From the NCBI RefSeq assembly GCF_003591485.1, contig NZ_QZCF01000002.1, forward strand, positions 248,001-312,000: a stretch of 64,000 nucleotides of DNA. Reading direction: 5' to 3'. This DNA comes from Paenibacillus sp. 1011MAR3C5. GTDB lineage: Bacteria; Bacillota; Bacilli; Paenibacillales; Paenibacillaceae. The notes beneath the pieces were generated by a model, which searched no databases, was not told the DNA's origin, and was given only the letters and a program-made list of their open reading frames with translations. The position numbers and the translations under genes were made by a program. Of the stretch, positions 44,635-53,369 are shown in pieces; position 1 is the first letter of the stretch, and every line of letters starts with the position of its first letter.

Positions 44635-45159
44635 TTAGACCAAAGCTTTGGCAGCTTCGATTGCTTGCTCGTAGTTCGGATGCTCGGTCATTTCAGGTAG
44701 GTATTCGACGTAACGGAGCGTGTTGTCGCCGTCAATAACGAAGATGGAGCGCATATCGAGAGCAAATTCTTTAATCAGGACGCCATACGCTTCTCCGAAG
44801 CTATTGTTCTTGTAGTCGGACAGCATGACGACTTTGTCTACGCCTGCTGCTCCGCACCAGCGAGCTTGTGCGAACGGAAGGTCTGCGCTAACTGTCAGTA
44901 CGACGACATTGTCGCCCAGAGCGGCTGCAGCTTCGTTGAAGCGGCGAGTCTGCGCGTCGCATACGCCTGTGTCGATGGATGGAACAACGGAAATCAGTTT
45001 TACTTTGCCTGCATAATCGCTCAGGCTAACGGATTCCACCAGGGATTTGTTAAGGGAGAAGTCCGGAGCCTTGTCTCCTGCTTTCAGTTCAGGTCCAATC
45101 AATGTAAGCGGGTTGCCCTTGAATGTAGCAACGCCTGTGCGTTCTTGAAGTTGTGTCAT
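44635..45159 (-). CDS. tpx: Thiol peroxidase
   Basis: 174 residues, atypical 2-Cys peroxiredoxin. The peroxidatic Cys67 is in PSIDTGVCDAQTRRFN and the resolving Cys102 in ARWCGAAG, 35 residues apart as in other Tpx proteins. It reduces hydrogen and lipid peroxides with thioredoxin in the cytoplasm. AAGGAGG is 8 bases before the ATG. Divergent from a LysR-type regulator. Confidence 0.96.
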   Translation of the reverse strand: MTQLQERTGVATFKGNPLTLIGPELKAGDKAPDFSLNKSLVESVSLSDYAGKVKLISVVPSIDTGVCDAQTRRFNEAAAALGDNVVVLTVSADLPFAQARWCGAAGVDKVVMLSDYKNNSFGEAYGVLIKEFALDMRSIFVIDGDNTLRYVEYLPEMTEHPNYEQAIEAAKALV

Positions 45160-45200
45160 GTTATATTTCCTCCTTGGAATGGATTGTACGATACGTGATC

Positions 45201-45230
45201 ATTATAATCGCAATGAAATACGCTTGTCCA
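45201..45230 (-). promoter_or_regulatory. Promoter of tpx
   Basis: On the minus strand TGGACA (45230-45225), 18 bases, TATAAT (45206-45201). Confidence 0.6.
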
Positions 45231-45250
45231 ATAAATGGCGAATAATTAAG

Positions 45251-45268
45251 ATCAACATAAAGGTTGAT
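45251..45268. promoter_or_regulatory. Dyad in the tpx/LysR intergenic region, possible LysR operator
   Basis: ATCAAC-N6-GTTGAT, a perfect 6-base dyad 22 bases before the LysR ATG and about 20 bases upstream of the tpx -35. The position suits autoregulation by the LysR protein. Confidence 0.4.
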
Positions 45269-45290
45269 TACGGGAGAGAATCGAAAGCAT

Positions 45291-46181
45291 ATGGAACTTC
45301 GACAGCTTTATTATTTTGTTAAAGTCGCACGGAAAGAACATGTCACGCAAGCTGCGGAAGAGCTTCATGTGGCCCAGTCGGCTGTCAGCCGCCAGATTCA
45401 CCAGCTGGAGGAGGAGCTTGGCGTCAAGCTGTTTGTCCAGAAGGGCAGAAATCTGCAATTGACGCCTGCCGGTGCGCTGTTTCTGAAGAGAGCCGAAGTG
45501 ATATTGTCTGATCTGGAGCGTGCCGTTATCGAGGTTCATGAATTTCTGGATCCGGAGAAGGGTGAGATTAGGCTCGGCTTCCCGCATAGTCTTGGCAATA
45601 CGCTGATTCCTCAAGTGGTCGCGGCGTTCCGCAAGCTTCATCCGAACGTGAAGTTTCGGTTCAAGCAAGGCATGTACCCTTCGCTTATTCGCGATCTCGT
45701 CAAGGGGGAGATCGATCTTGCGTTTATTTCCCCTTACCCGAAAGAAAATGAGCATGTATGCGGAGAGGTGCTCCTGACGGAAGAGCTGTATGCGATATTG
45801 CCGCCTGGTCATCATTTGTCGGGCGAGGATGCGATTGAGCTTGCTCAGCTGAAGGATGAGACGTTCGTCATATTCAGCGAAGGCTATTCACTCAGACCGA
45901 TCGTATGGGAAGCCTGCCAGGAGGCGGGATTCGAGCCGAAGATCGGATTCGAAGGCGAGGAGACCGATACGATCAGAGGACTTGTCGCCGCTGGCATGGG
46001 CGTGAGCCTGCTGCCGGAGCTGGCGCTGCATCAATCCGGACTTCTGCAGCCTGCCAAGGTTCGTATCTCGAAGCCTGCGGTTACAAGGACGATCGGCTTG
46101 GTGCATCGAAGCAACGAGAAGCTGCCGCTTGTGGCTAAGCTGTTCCACGGGTTTCTATTGCGGTATTTCAAGCGTGATTAG
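45291..46181 (+). CDS. LysR-family transcriptional regulator
   Basis: 296 residues. The winged helix-turn-helix occupies residues 1-60 (MELRQLYYFVKVARKEHVTQAAEELHVAQ... with LEEELGVKLF), then a periplasmic-binding-like effector domain (EIRLGFPHSLGNTLIPQVV near 93; GLVAAGMGVSLLPELAL near 230). Similar to the GltC/YwqM group of Bacillus. GGGAGAGA lies 11 bases before the ATG. The ligand and regulon are unknown; the divergent tpx gene is an obvious candidate target. Confidence 0.92.
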   Translation: MELRQLYYFVKVARKEHVTQAAEELHVAQSAVSRQIHQLEEELGVKLFVQKGRNLQLTPAGALFLKRAEVILSDLERAVIEVHEFLDPEKGEIRLGFPHSLGNTLIPQVVAAFRKLHPNVKFRFKQGMYPSLIRDLVKGEIDLAFISPYPKENEHVCGEVLLTEELYAILPPGHHLSGEDAIELAQLKDETFVIFSEGYSLRPIVWEACQEAGFEPKIGFEGEETDTIRGLVAAGMGVSLLPELALHQSGLLQPAKVRISKPAVTRTIGLVHRSNEKLPLVAKLFHGFLLRYFKRD

Positions 46182-46212
46182 CATCTGACAGGGGGAAGAT
46201 AAGGGGGAGCAA

Positions 46213-46265
46213 AGAGAAGAGCCCTCTGGCGGCATAATAGCCGTCAGAGGGCTCTTCTCTTATTC
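46213..46265. terminator. Bidirectional terminator between LysR and yugP genes
   Basis: A 21-bp stem (46213-46233 with 46240-46260, one G-T pair), 6-base loop, TATT after it. Confidence 0.9.
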
Positions 46266-46269
46266 ATGA

Positions 46270-46938
46270 TTATTCGCGGTTCTGAGTGAAGATCAAGACG
46301 TATCGGATAAGCTCCAGCAGAGAGAGCAGAGCAGCCGCTACATACGTCAGCGCGGCGGAGTTCAATACTTTGGCTACGCCGCGTTCTTCATCGTTCGTAA
46401 TGAAGCCTTCGGCGACCATCAGGTCGCGTGCTCTGTTGCTGGCGTTGAATTCAACTGGCAGCGTAATGAGCTGGAAGGCGACGGCTACGGAGAAGAAGAT
46501 AATTCCGAGGCCGATCAGATTGAATTGGCTAAACAAGAATCCGGCAAGAAGCAAGAATGGCGCTACGCCGGAAGCGAAGTTCACGACAGGGAAAATTTTG
46601 TGGCGGGCAACCAGGAATGGATAAGACACAGAATGCTGAATGGCGTGTCCGACCTCGTGGCAGGCGACCGATATAGCCGAGATGGAGTTCTCGTAATATA
46701 CGGGTTCCGATAACCGCACAACGCGGTGAATCGGATCGTAATGGTCGGTCAATGCGCCCTGAACCGGTTCGATCGGCACATCGTGCAGACCGTTGTTGTC
46801 AAGCATCCTTCTGGCAGCTTGATAGCCGGTAAGACCGCTGTGCGCCGGTACTTGCGCCCACTTCTTGAAGGTTCCCTTGACGCGGAACTGTGCCCAGATC
46901 GTCAAAGCGAAGGCTGCAATTATCAGGATGATCATCAT
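46270..46938 (-). CDS. yugP: YugP-family membrane zinc metallopeptidase
   Basis: 222 residues, with an N-terminal membrane helix (MMIILIIAAFALTIWAQF) and two or three helices in the second half. The zinc motif is VACHEVGHAIQH (HExxH) near 110; PVEFNASNRARDLM near 165 is the conserved third-ligand region. Function unknown. GGAGG is 6 bases before the ATG at 46938; the longer frame to 47019 runs through the merR stop. 32 bases downstream of merR, so probably one operon. Confidence 0.92.
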   Translation of the reverse strand: MMIILIIAAFALTIWAQFRVKGTFKKWAQVPAHSGLTGYQAARRMLDNNGLHDVPIEPVQGALTDHYDPIHRVVRLSEPVYYENSISAISVACHEVGHAIQHSVSYPFLVARHKIFPVVNFASGVAPFLLLAGFLFSQFNLIGLGIIFFSVAVAFQLITLPVEFNASNRARDLMVAEGFITNDEERGVAKVLNSAALTYVAAALLSLLELIRYVLIFTQNRE

Positions 46939-46970
46939 TTCATTCCTCCAGCTAATGGTGTAGGACACCG

Positions 46971-47411
46971 TTACATGAGTGAGCTCTTGTTCATGAGTAG
47001 CATCAGAGCTTCGATACACGCGGCTGTCTGCGGCGTCAGTGTCGAGTAAAACCGATGCGCCTGGCGGGGCTTAAGCTGCTTGATTACGGGCTCGAGTTCC
47101 TTGACCTCGCGCTCCAGCTTCGTCAAATGCTGTTGGATCTCCGTCAGCTTAAGAGAGAGTTGCTCCTCCGGCGAAACCTTGCTCCAGCTATCCAGACTGG
47201 CTTTAATCTCATCTAACGTATATTTGTCCTTTTTCATATCCTCAATACGTTCGAGACGCTGCAAAGTTTCGTGAGAATATAATCTGTAGTTTTTGTCGGA
47301 TCGTTTTGCAGGCTCAAGGAGCCCCATCGAGGTATAATAATCGATTGTTCTTGCACTGACCTTGGCAAGCCTGGACAATTCTCCGATCCGATACAATTGG
47401 ATAGCATCCAT
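46971..47411 (-). CDS. MerR-family transcriptional regulator
   Basis: 146 residues: a MerR winged helix (YRIGELSRLAKVSARTIDYYTSMGLLEPAKRSDKNYRLYS) at residues 7-48, then a coiled coil (KLTEIQQHLTKLEREVKELEPVIKQL). No Cys or His cluster for metal sensing in the C-terminus, so the signal is probably not a metal. It precedes yugP, which it may control. Confidence 0.9.
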   Translation of the reverse strand: MDAIQLYRIGELSRLAKVSARTIDYYTSMGLLEPAKRSDKNYRLYSHETLQRLERIEDMKKDKYTLDEIKASLDSWSKVSPEEQLSLKLTEIQQHLTKLEREVKELEPVIKQLKPRQAHRFYSTLTPQTAACIEALMLLMNKSSLM

Positions 47412-47620
47412 TCTATCACCGCCTTTGATCGTTCTTCATTATAGTTAATGATAATCCTTAAGTAACCATACAGTCAAACGTCTGACATGTGAACGAGTCG
47501 CGCCTATGCAGTTTGGATGCGAGATTTCGTTCATCCATGTCCGAATGGCAGAAAAAGAGACGTAAACGCGAAGGTTGCTACGGCGTTTCTTCTATTATAT
47601 AGGTGTTTAACGAGAAAAGG
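47412..47620. other. Intergenic region between merR and the amt leader
   Basis: No gene. A weak plus-strand promoter-like pair (TTGCTA 47575-47580, TATATA 47596-47601, 15-base spacer) lies just ahead of the hairpin at 47621. Confidence 0.3.
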
Positions 47621-47664
47621 CTAACGTTCGTGTCAGGTTTAATGCCGAACGTTAGATTTTTTTT
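47621..47664 (+). terminator. Intrinsic terminator upstream of the amt promoter
   Basis: CTAACGTTCG (47621-47630) and CGAACGTTAG (47646-47655), 10 bp with a 15-base loop, then eight T (47657-47664). No plus-strand gene precedes it, so it either ends a short RNA or insulates amt. Confidence 0.75.
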
Positions 47665-47684
47665 GTAAAAATCGAAAATTCGTA

Positions 47685-47713
47685 TTGTCAAAATAAGCAC
47701 TTCTGACTATAAT
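47685..47713 (+). promoter_or_regulatory. Promoter of the ammonium transporter gene
   Basis: TTGTCA (47685-47690), 17 bases, TATAAT (47708-47713). Confidence 0.8.
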
Positions 47714-47734
47714 GACATTAAGTCTTTCGTAACG

Positions 47735-47751
47735 TGTTAGTAAACATAACA
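47735..47751 (+). promoter_or_regulatory. GlnR/TnrA-type box
   Basis: TGTTA-GTAAACA-TAACA matches the consensus TGTNA-N7-TNACA at every fixed position. It lies about 15-30 bases after the predicted transcription start, where a bound GlnR would block elongation or promoter escape. This predicts repression of amt under nitrogen excess. Confidence 0.75.
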
Positions 47752-47768
47752 TTAAAGGAGTGGTCGTA

Positions 47769-49145
47769 TTGGTTAAGAAGACTTTTCTCGCGTTAGGATT
47801 AATGACAATCGTATTCCCGGTTGTCGCATTCGCAGCGGATCCGTCCGGCGCAATGCTTGACATGGGATTGAACTCCCTGTGGGTCATGCTCGCATTTATC
47901 CTCGTATTATTGATGCAAGGCGGGTTCATTCTTCTAGAAGCCGGATCCACTCGTATGAAAAATGCAGGCCACGTAGCCGGCAAAACCATTTTCACAGTTG
48001 GCCTTGCGGCACTGATTTATTGGGCTGTTGGTTACGGAGTAGCCTTCGGCGGAGCGAATGCCGAAAGTACCATCAGCAAGTTTATCGGTTGGGGTGATTT
48101 CTTCGTTAACCCGGGTACTTCTGGAGATCCGACTACAGAAGGGTTCCCTAGCGCTGTATTCTTCTTGTTCCAATTAGCGTTTGCAGCTATCTCTCTATCT
48201 ATCGCATGGGGCGGCTTCGCAGAACGCGCCAAACTCTCCTCTTATATCGTATTTACACTCTTCTACATTGCCATTATTTACCCGGTAGTCGCTCACTGGA
48301 TTTGGGGCGGCGGATGGTTGGCTGATCACGGCGCACAAGACTTTGCCGGTTCAACGGTTGTTCACTTGTCCGGCGCTGTTGCAGCATTTGTAGCAACTGT
48401 GCTTTTGAAGCCTCGTATCGGCAAGTTCAACAAAGACGGCTCAGCAAATGAAATATTGGGGCATAACCAAGTATTCACCGCTTTGTCCGTGCTTCTTCTG
48501 TGGGTAGGCTGGTTCGGATTCAATGCAGGCTCCACAGTTGCAATCGGCGACGGCTTCTTTACTTACGTAGCATTCACAACCATGCTGGGAGCTGGCGCAG
48601 GCGGCGTAGCAGCGCTGCTGATCTCCTGGGCAGTAACAGGCAAAGCGGACATTACAGCGATGCTGAACGGTACGCTTGGCGGTCTTGTTGCCATTACGGC
48701 ATCCTGTGCGTTCGTAGACCCGTGGGCTGCAGTCGTGATTGGTCTAGTGTCCGGCGTCCTCGTATTCTACAGCGTGAAAATGTTTGAAAAACTGAAGGTG
48801 GACGATCCAATCTATGCCCTCTCGGTTCATGGTATGGCTGGTATCTGGGGTACGCTTGCTAACGGTATCTTCGCAACGCAAGAGCTGGCTGACAAGGTAG
48901 GCGTAGGCACAGGCGGCCTGATCGATACGGGCAGCTGGAAGCAGCTGTGGGTACAGCTGGAGTCCGTCGTATTCGCAGGCGTATTCGTACTCGTCACTTC
49001 CTTCATCGTACTTGGCGTTATGAAGAAGATCATGGGCTTCCGCGTAACGGAGGAGCAAGAAATTATCGGTCTTGACCTGAGCGAGCATGGCGCTTATGGT
49101 TATCCTGAGCAACTGAAAAAACCAGGTCAAGGCCTACAAGGCTAA
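47769..49145 (+). CDS. amt: Ammonium transporter (Amt family)
   Basis: 458 residues. A cleavable-looking signal (VKKTFLALGLMTIVFPVVAFAA) precedes eleven membrane helices. DMGLNSLWVMLAFILVLLMQGGF, DFAGSTVVHLSGAVAAFVA (Amt signature, pore His) and YALSVHGMAGIWG (second pore His) are present. It moves ammonium into the cell. The start is TTG at 47769, 8 bases from AAAGGAG; the GTG at 47760 overlaps that site. No glnK/glnB gene follows; a DUF294 protein does. Confidence 0.95.
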   Translation: MVKKTFLALGLMTIVFPVVAFAADPSGAMLDMGLNSLWVMLAFILVLLMQGGFILLEAGSTRMKNAGHVAGKTIFTVGLAALIYWAVGYGVAFGGANAESTISKFIGWGDFFVNPGTSGDPTTEGFPSAVFFLFQLAFAAISLSIAWGGFAERAKLSSYIVFTLFYIAIIYPVVAHWIWGGGWLADHGAQDFAGSTVVHLSGAVAAFVATVLLKPRIGKFNKDGSANEILGHNQVFTALSVLLLWVGWFGFNAGSTVAIGDGFFTYVAFTTMLGAGAGGVAALLISWAVTGKADITAMLNGTLGGLVAITASCAFVDPWAAVVIGLVSGVLVFYSVKMFEKLKVDDPIYALSVHGMAGIWGTLANGIFATQELADKVGVGTGGLIDTGSWKQLWVQLESVVFAGVFVLVTSFIVLGVMKKIMGFRVTEEQEIIGLDLSEHGAYGYPEQLKKPGQGLQG

Positions 49146-49186
49146 ACGATCTTGACTTGCGGACTGACCAAAGGGGAGGAAGGCGC

Positions 49187-50254
49187 ATGAGTGATCCTAC
49201 GCGATCGCAGTACGCCAAGAAGATAGCTTCCGCCGATCATATTGACGGTCTTCGCTGCTTGCGCGATCAATTGCACGAGCAGATGGAAGCTCTTCTCCCA
49301 TCACGGCCGGTAGAACAATTGAATGAACAGTTGAACGAGACGCATGATGCCATTATCAGCAGAGCGATTGCGATTTCGGAAGCGGAATTGGCACGGCTGG
49401 GGAAAGGGTCTCCCCCCGTGCCTTACGCATATCTATTGTTCGGCAGCGGTGGGCGGATGGAACAGACGTTGTCCAGCGATCAGGACAGCGGAGTCGTGTA
49501 TCTGGATTCCGATACGAATAGTGAAGGAATCAGGCAGTATTTTGGGGAATTATGCACGCTTATCGTCAAAAATTTAATAGCAGTCGGCTATCCCCCATGC
49601 GAAGGGAAGGTCCTAAGCGATAATCCTGACTGGTGCCATTCGCTGAGGGAATGGGGAGAGAAGCTGAACGGCTGGTTTAAGGAGCCGGAGTGGGAAGCGG
49701 TGCGGTATTTGCTCATTATTGCAGACAGCCGCTGCGTGTACGGAGACCACCGTCTGGTAGATTTGCTTAAAGATATGTTTTTTACCGATACGCTTAATCA
49801 TCCTGTCATCATTAGGAGAATGACCGAAAATACGATGCGCCACAAGGTGCTGGTCGGCATCTTCGGCCAATTGCTGAAGGAGCGGTATGGCGAAGACGCT
49901 GGGAGTCTGGACATCAAGTATGGCGCTTATATCCCCATGGTCAATTCCATCCGCCTGCTTGCCATTCAAGCGAACCTGCGGGAGACCTCTACACTGGAGC
50001 GAATTCGGAAACTGGTGGAGGAGGGGCGCTTGTCCATTGAAGACGGCCGGAGTTACGAGCAAGCCTTCCGATTCATCCTCAGGCTTCGGCTCATGACAAC
50101 GGAACAAATAGAGGATGGAGTATATGCCAACAACGGCAAACTGCCAAGCAGCAAACTGTCCAGGGAGATGACCGACGAGCTTAAGAGCAGTCTGAGGCAA
50201 GGCAAGAGATTGCAAAAAGCGGTGTGCAAAGGGACAATGGGCAGGCTTATGTAA
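49187..50254 (+). CDS. DUF294-type nucleotidyltransferase-like protein
   Basis: 355 residues. The putative nucleotidyltransferase domain has LLFGSGGRMEQTLSSDQDSGVVY near 85-107: the GSxGR...DQD pattern of the DUF294/GlnD-GlnE group, followed by a helical DUF294_C domain. No CBS or cNMP-binding domain is attached. It begins 41 bases after amt with GGGGAGG and is followed closely by a DEDDh exonuclease. A signalling role in nitrogen or energy control is possible, given GlnD homology, but unproved. Confidence 0.82.
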   Translation: MSDPTRSQYAKKIASADHIDGLRCLRDQLHEQMEALLPSRPVEQLNEQLNETHDAIISRAIAISEAELARLGKGSPPVPYAYLLFGSGGRMEQTLSSDQDSGVVYLDSDTNSEGIRQYFGELCTLIVKNLIAVGYPPCEGKVLSDNPDWCHSLREWGEKLNGWFKEPEWEAVRYLLIIADSRCVYGDHRLVDLLKDMFFTDTLNHPVIIRRMTENTMRHKVLVGIFGQLLKERYGEDAGSLDIKYGAYIPMVNSIRLLAIQANLRETSTLERIRKLVEEGRLSIEDGRSYEQAFRFILRLRLMTTEQIEDGVYANNGKLPSSKLSREMTDELKSSLRQGKRLQKAVCKGTMGRLM

Positions 50255-50274
50255 GAGTAAGGCGGTGCATGTAG

Positions 50275-51009
50275 ATGAAAGAACAAAAAGGTGTCGGCCG
50301 AATGTGGAGCCTGTATAAGATGGGGGGCGTTACACCTGCCATCGCATCGATGCTCGGCTCGCCGAACGCACAGCAAATGGCCTTTATTCGCAATGCGAAT
50401 CGAGAGCAGCGCAAGCAATCCATGCTCGACATTCCGCTAAAGGAGCTTGAGATTGTTGTGTTTGATCTGGAGACAACAGGCTTTAATCCGAACAACGGCG
50501 ACGAAATTATTTCTTTCGGCGCTGTTGTCGTGCGTGGAGGGGAAATCATAGAAAGCGAAAGCTTCTATAGCCTGGTCAATCCGAAGCGGCTCATTCCGAG
50601 GGCGATTGTGGACCTGACTGGCATAACGAATGAAATGGTGCAGGATGCGCCCGATCTTATGGAGGTTTTGCATGACTTTATGGCTTTTGTCGGCAGACGT
50701 CTGCTAGTTGCGCATGCGTCCGGACATGACAAGCAGTTTCTGAATGCGGCATTATGGAGGACCTCCAAAGTAAGCTTGAATCATCGCGTACTGGACACGA
50801 TGATGATCGCCAAATGGCTGGAGCCCGGTCTTGAGAGCTACAGCCTGGACGATCTGCTGATAAAACACGGGATTCCGATCACAGAACGGCATCATGCTCT
50901 TCAGGATTCGCTTATGACTGCCGAGCTATGGCATGTTTATCTAAGACGTATCGTAGAGAGGAATATTATAACGCTTGGTGATATGTACGCTTATTTAAGC
51001 AAGCATTAA
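50275..51009 (+). CDS. DEDDh 3'-5' exonuclease (DnaQ-like)
   Basis: 244 residues. Exo I VVFDLETTGFNP near 60 (D, E), Exo II region LLVAHASGHDKQFLNAAL near 142 (D) and Exo III ITERHHALQDSLMTAEL near 202 (H, D) make the DEDDh set. An N-terminal ~50-residue extension is unlike the DNA polymerase epsilon chain. It starts 20 bases after the DUF294 gene and probably shares its mRNA. The last 15 bases overlap the convergent protease gene. Confidence 0.9.
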   Translation: MKEQKGVGRMWSLYKMGGVTPAIASMLGSPNAQQMAFIRNANREQRKQSMLDIPLKELEIVVFDLETTGFNPNNGDEIISFGAVVVRGGEIIESESFYSLVNPKRLIPRAIVDLTGITNEMVQDAPDLMEVLHDFMAFVGRRLLVAHASGHDKQFLNAALWRTSKVSLNHRVLDTMMIAKWLEPGLESYSLDDLLIKHGIPITERHHALQDSLMTAELWHVYLRRIVERNIITLGDMYAYLSKH

Positions 51010-51426
51010 AGGGACAGGCAGAAAATGCCCATTCTCCAACAGGTATGGCTGCACCTCTGGGAGGTCTCGATCCTTCAAGGATACGATCCAATAGGTCATG
51101 CCTGGAGCGGGGAGGAATCCGGCATAGTCGCGCAAGGACGGCTGTGCATGTGAATGGGGATGAGAATGAAAGAAACCGACAAGCTGTTGTCGGTTTCTTT
51201 GCATGCCAAAAAATGTGTTTGTCCACTCGGCGGGATGGAAAGCAAAGGAGTCCTCGGGCCGCTTATGCACGTTCCGAATCGGCAAGGCGATGTCGATCGA
51301 TTCGGAGGGTTCGCTGCGCGCGAGCACGCCGCATGCTTCATTCGGATACAAGCGTGCGCATATCGCCAGCAGCTGTTCATAAGCATCAACCGTTATTTTG
51401 ACATTGGACAACGATAAATCGGCCAT
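50995..51426 (-). CDS. M67-family (JAMM/MPN+) metalloprotease-like protein
   Basis: 143 residues. JAMM residues: Glu in YPNEACGVL near 27, then FFHSHPHSHAQPSLRDYAGF near 83-102, giving His-x-His, Ser and Asp. Bacterial members remove C-terminal residues from sulfur-carrier proteins or act in cysteine biosynthesis (Mec+ type). GAGGTGG precedes the ATG at 51426; longer frames lack a site. It overlaps the exonuclease 3' end by 15 bases, tail to tail. Confidence 0.88.
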   Translation of the reverse strand: MADLSLSNVKITVDAYEQLLAICARLYPNEACGVLARSEPSESIDIALPIRNVHKRPEDSFAFHPAEWTNTFFGMQRNRQQLVGFFHSHPHSHAQPSLRDYAGFLPAPGMTYWIVSLKDRDLPEVQPYLLENGHFLPVPLMLA

Positions 51427-51496
51427 CTTAACCACCTCGGTTCTACAATGATCCGTCACATGGATTTCTTCTATTGTATTATACCGAAGAGCAAGC

Positions 51497-52711
51497 TTAC
51501 CGTGAAGAAGAGGACTTTGCTTGTGATGGCCCGGGTCGTACAAACCGGGCTACGCCGAACAGGACAATGGCGCTTAGTATCGTAAGGGAGATGAACAGCC
51601 ATGTCACTGAGCGATCGGCAGCCCAGCTTAATAGCGGCGGACCGGCGGCAACGCCTAGAAAACGCAAGCAATTGTACAAGGAAGTTACCATGCCGCGATG
51701 TGACTGGTCTACAGCACCCGTAATAAGCGTGTTGAGGCAGGGCAGAACGAGACCCGTACCTATGCTGCTTAACGTGATAAAGCTGATGAGCGCAATGAAG
51801 GCTGCATGCCATATCGAAGCTGCCACTAACGAAACGGTAACTACGGATAGTCCGATCAGCATCATTTTGCGCATCAGTATTTTATTTTTTTTGATCACCC
51901 GCCCAGTCGTATATGCGGTAATGACCAGTCCCAGTAATGGAATGGCGAGAATGCCGCCTTTAGCCACCCCGTCAATGGAAAGCGGAGGCTTCTCCATCAT
52001 GTCGGACAGATAGAATAGCATGCCGAACAGGATGAACAGGCCAAGCGAGCCTGCCAAATACGCCGTGATGAGCCATTTGCCATCCTTTCGGAAAATCTTG
52101 GCCATGCCTTGCAAATACTCTCCAAGCGGGACATTCTTTTTCTTCTGATCAGGCTCTTTGATCAGCCATAGCACAGCCGCGAAGGCAGCAGCGCAGAAGA
52201 TCGGGAATGCGAAGAACGGAGCGTACCATGTCCAGAGGCCAAGAAGGGAGCCGAGAATGGGGCTGATCACCTTGCCGAATCCGTTGGACGCTTCAATCAG
52301 CCCAAGCGCTTCGCTCTCTTCGCCATCCTTATACAGATCGCCTACAAGCGCCATAGCGATTGGGGCGGTACCGGCTGCGGCCATGCCCTGGATGATCCTG
52401 GCCACGACAAGCGTCGGATAGGAATGCCATACCGCTCCGAGTCCGGCGAGGATACCGGCAGCACCATAGACGGCAAGCGCAGGAAGAATGACAGCCTTGC
52501 GCTTCATCCGATCGGATAAATAACCGATGAGAGGTATGAACAGTCCCGCAGATACCGAAAATAATGTAATAACGAGGCTGGATTGCAGCTCGCTGATGTT
52601 CATCGCTTTGGCCATATCCGGCAGGATAGGGACAAGCATGGAATTGCCTAATACAAGTACGAGCGGTACGCTGGCGAATGCCGCGTATTGCAACCAATTA
52701 GTCCGAGCCAT
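51497..52711 (-). CDS. MFS transporter (DHA1 drug-antiporter type)
   Basis: 404 residues, about twelve membrane helices. Motif A GYLSDRMKRKAVILP near residues 62-76; motif C-like EASNGFGKVISPILGSLLG near 140. This group resembles Bacillus multidrug or tetracycline-type exporters. Substrate unknown. GGAGGTTA lies 5 bases before the ATG. No regulator gene beside it. Confidence 0.88.
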   Translation of the reverse strand: MARTNWLQYAAFASVPLVLVLGNSMLVPILPDMAKAMNISELQSSLVITLFSVSAGLFIPLIGYLSDRMKRKAVILPALAVYGAAGILAGLGAVWHSYPTLVVARIIQGMAAAGTAPIAMALVGDLYKDGEESEALGLIEASNGFGKVISPILGSLLGLWTWYAPFFAFPIFCAAAFAAVLWLIKEPDQKKKNVPLGEYLQGMAKIFRKDGKWLITAYLAGSLGLFILFGMLFYLSDMMEKPPLSIDGVAKGGILAIPLLGLVITAYTTGRVIKKNKILMRKMMLIGLSVVTVSLVAASIWHAAFIALISFITLSSIGTGLVLPCLNTLITGAVDQSHRGMVTSLYNCLRFLGVAAGPPLLSWAADRSVTWLFISLTILSAIVLFGVARFVRPGPSQAKSSSSR

Positions 52712-52838
52712 AGTTAACCTCCGGGAATGGTGACGGTTTTATGGCTAATTTGCCCCCTGTATTGAGCTTCCATACGACGCATGATACGATGGAGGCAATT
52801 GTGTACTACGAATGCATAAGGAAGCGAAGGGATGCCAC

Positions 52839-53369
52839 ATGAGAAAAGTTGCTGCATTAACGATTATCGCTATATTTTTTGCGGGACTGGCCGTTTATCA
52901 ATATAATCAGGACGATGCCACTGAAGCATCGTCTTCTCCGGATTTCAAGCCAAAGGCAGGTTTTGTCGCCGAAGCGTTCGCGTTGCCTGATTTGGAGGAT
53001 AAGCCGGTTGAAATTGGAGGCAAAAGCGACAAGCTGATATTCGTCAACTTCTGGGCGTCATGGTGCGGTCCTTGCGAATTGGAGGCTCCCGACCTGCAGA
53101 AGCTGCATGAGAACTATGGGGACCGTATGGTGCTGTACGGGGTGAACGCCACGAAGTATGACAAGGAGCGTGCGGCTCGAAAGTTTGTGGATGATCATGC
53201 ATTTACGTTCCCGATTCTAATGGACCGTCCCGGAGATGTAACGAAGCAGTATAAGGTGTCTACCTTCCCGACAAGCTTCCTGATCGATGCCGACGGAGTC
53301 ATTCGTGAGCGAATCAATGGCGTCATTACCTATGAGGAATGGGAAAGACTAATTCAGAAATGGATATAA
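52839..53369 (+). CDS. Membrane-anchored TlpA/ResA-like thiol-disulfide oxidoreductase
   Basis: 176 residues: one N-terminal helix (VAALTIIAIFFAGLAVYQY) anchors an extracellular thioredoxin fold. The active site is NFWASWCGPCELEAPDLQKL near 75-94 (CGPC); the cis-Pro is in VSTFPTSFLIDADG. The family reduces apocytochrome c or spore-coat and other extracellular disulfides. No ccdA or cytochrome biogenesis gene is adjacent. GAAGGGA precedes the ATG at 52839. Confidence 0.92.
   Translation: MRKVAALTIIAIFFAGLAVYQYNQDDATEASSSPDFKPKAGFVAEAFALPDLEDKPVEIGGKSDKLIFVNFWASWCGPCELEAPDLQKLHENYGDRMVLYGVNATKYDKERAARKFVDDHAFTFPILMDRPGDVTKQYKVSTFPTSFLIDADGVIRERINGVITYEEWERLIQKWI

Noticed and set aside
45198-45212. 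PerR-box-like TTATAAT near the tpx start
   Set aside because: Only one half-site matches; it is explained by the -10 hexamer.
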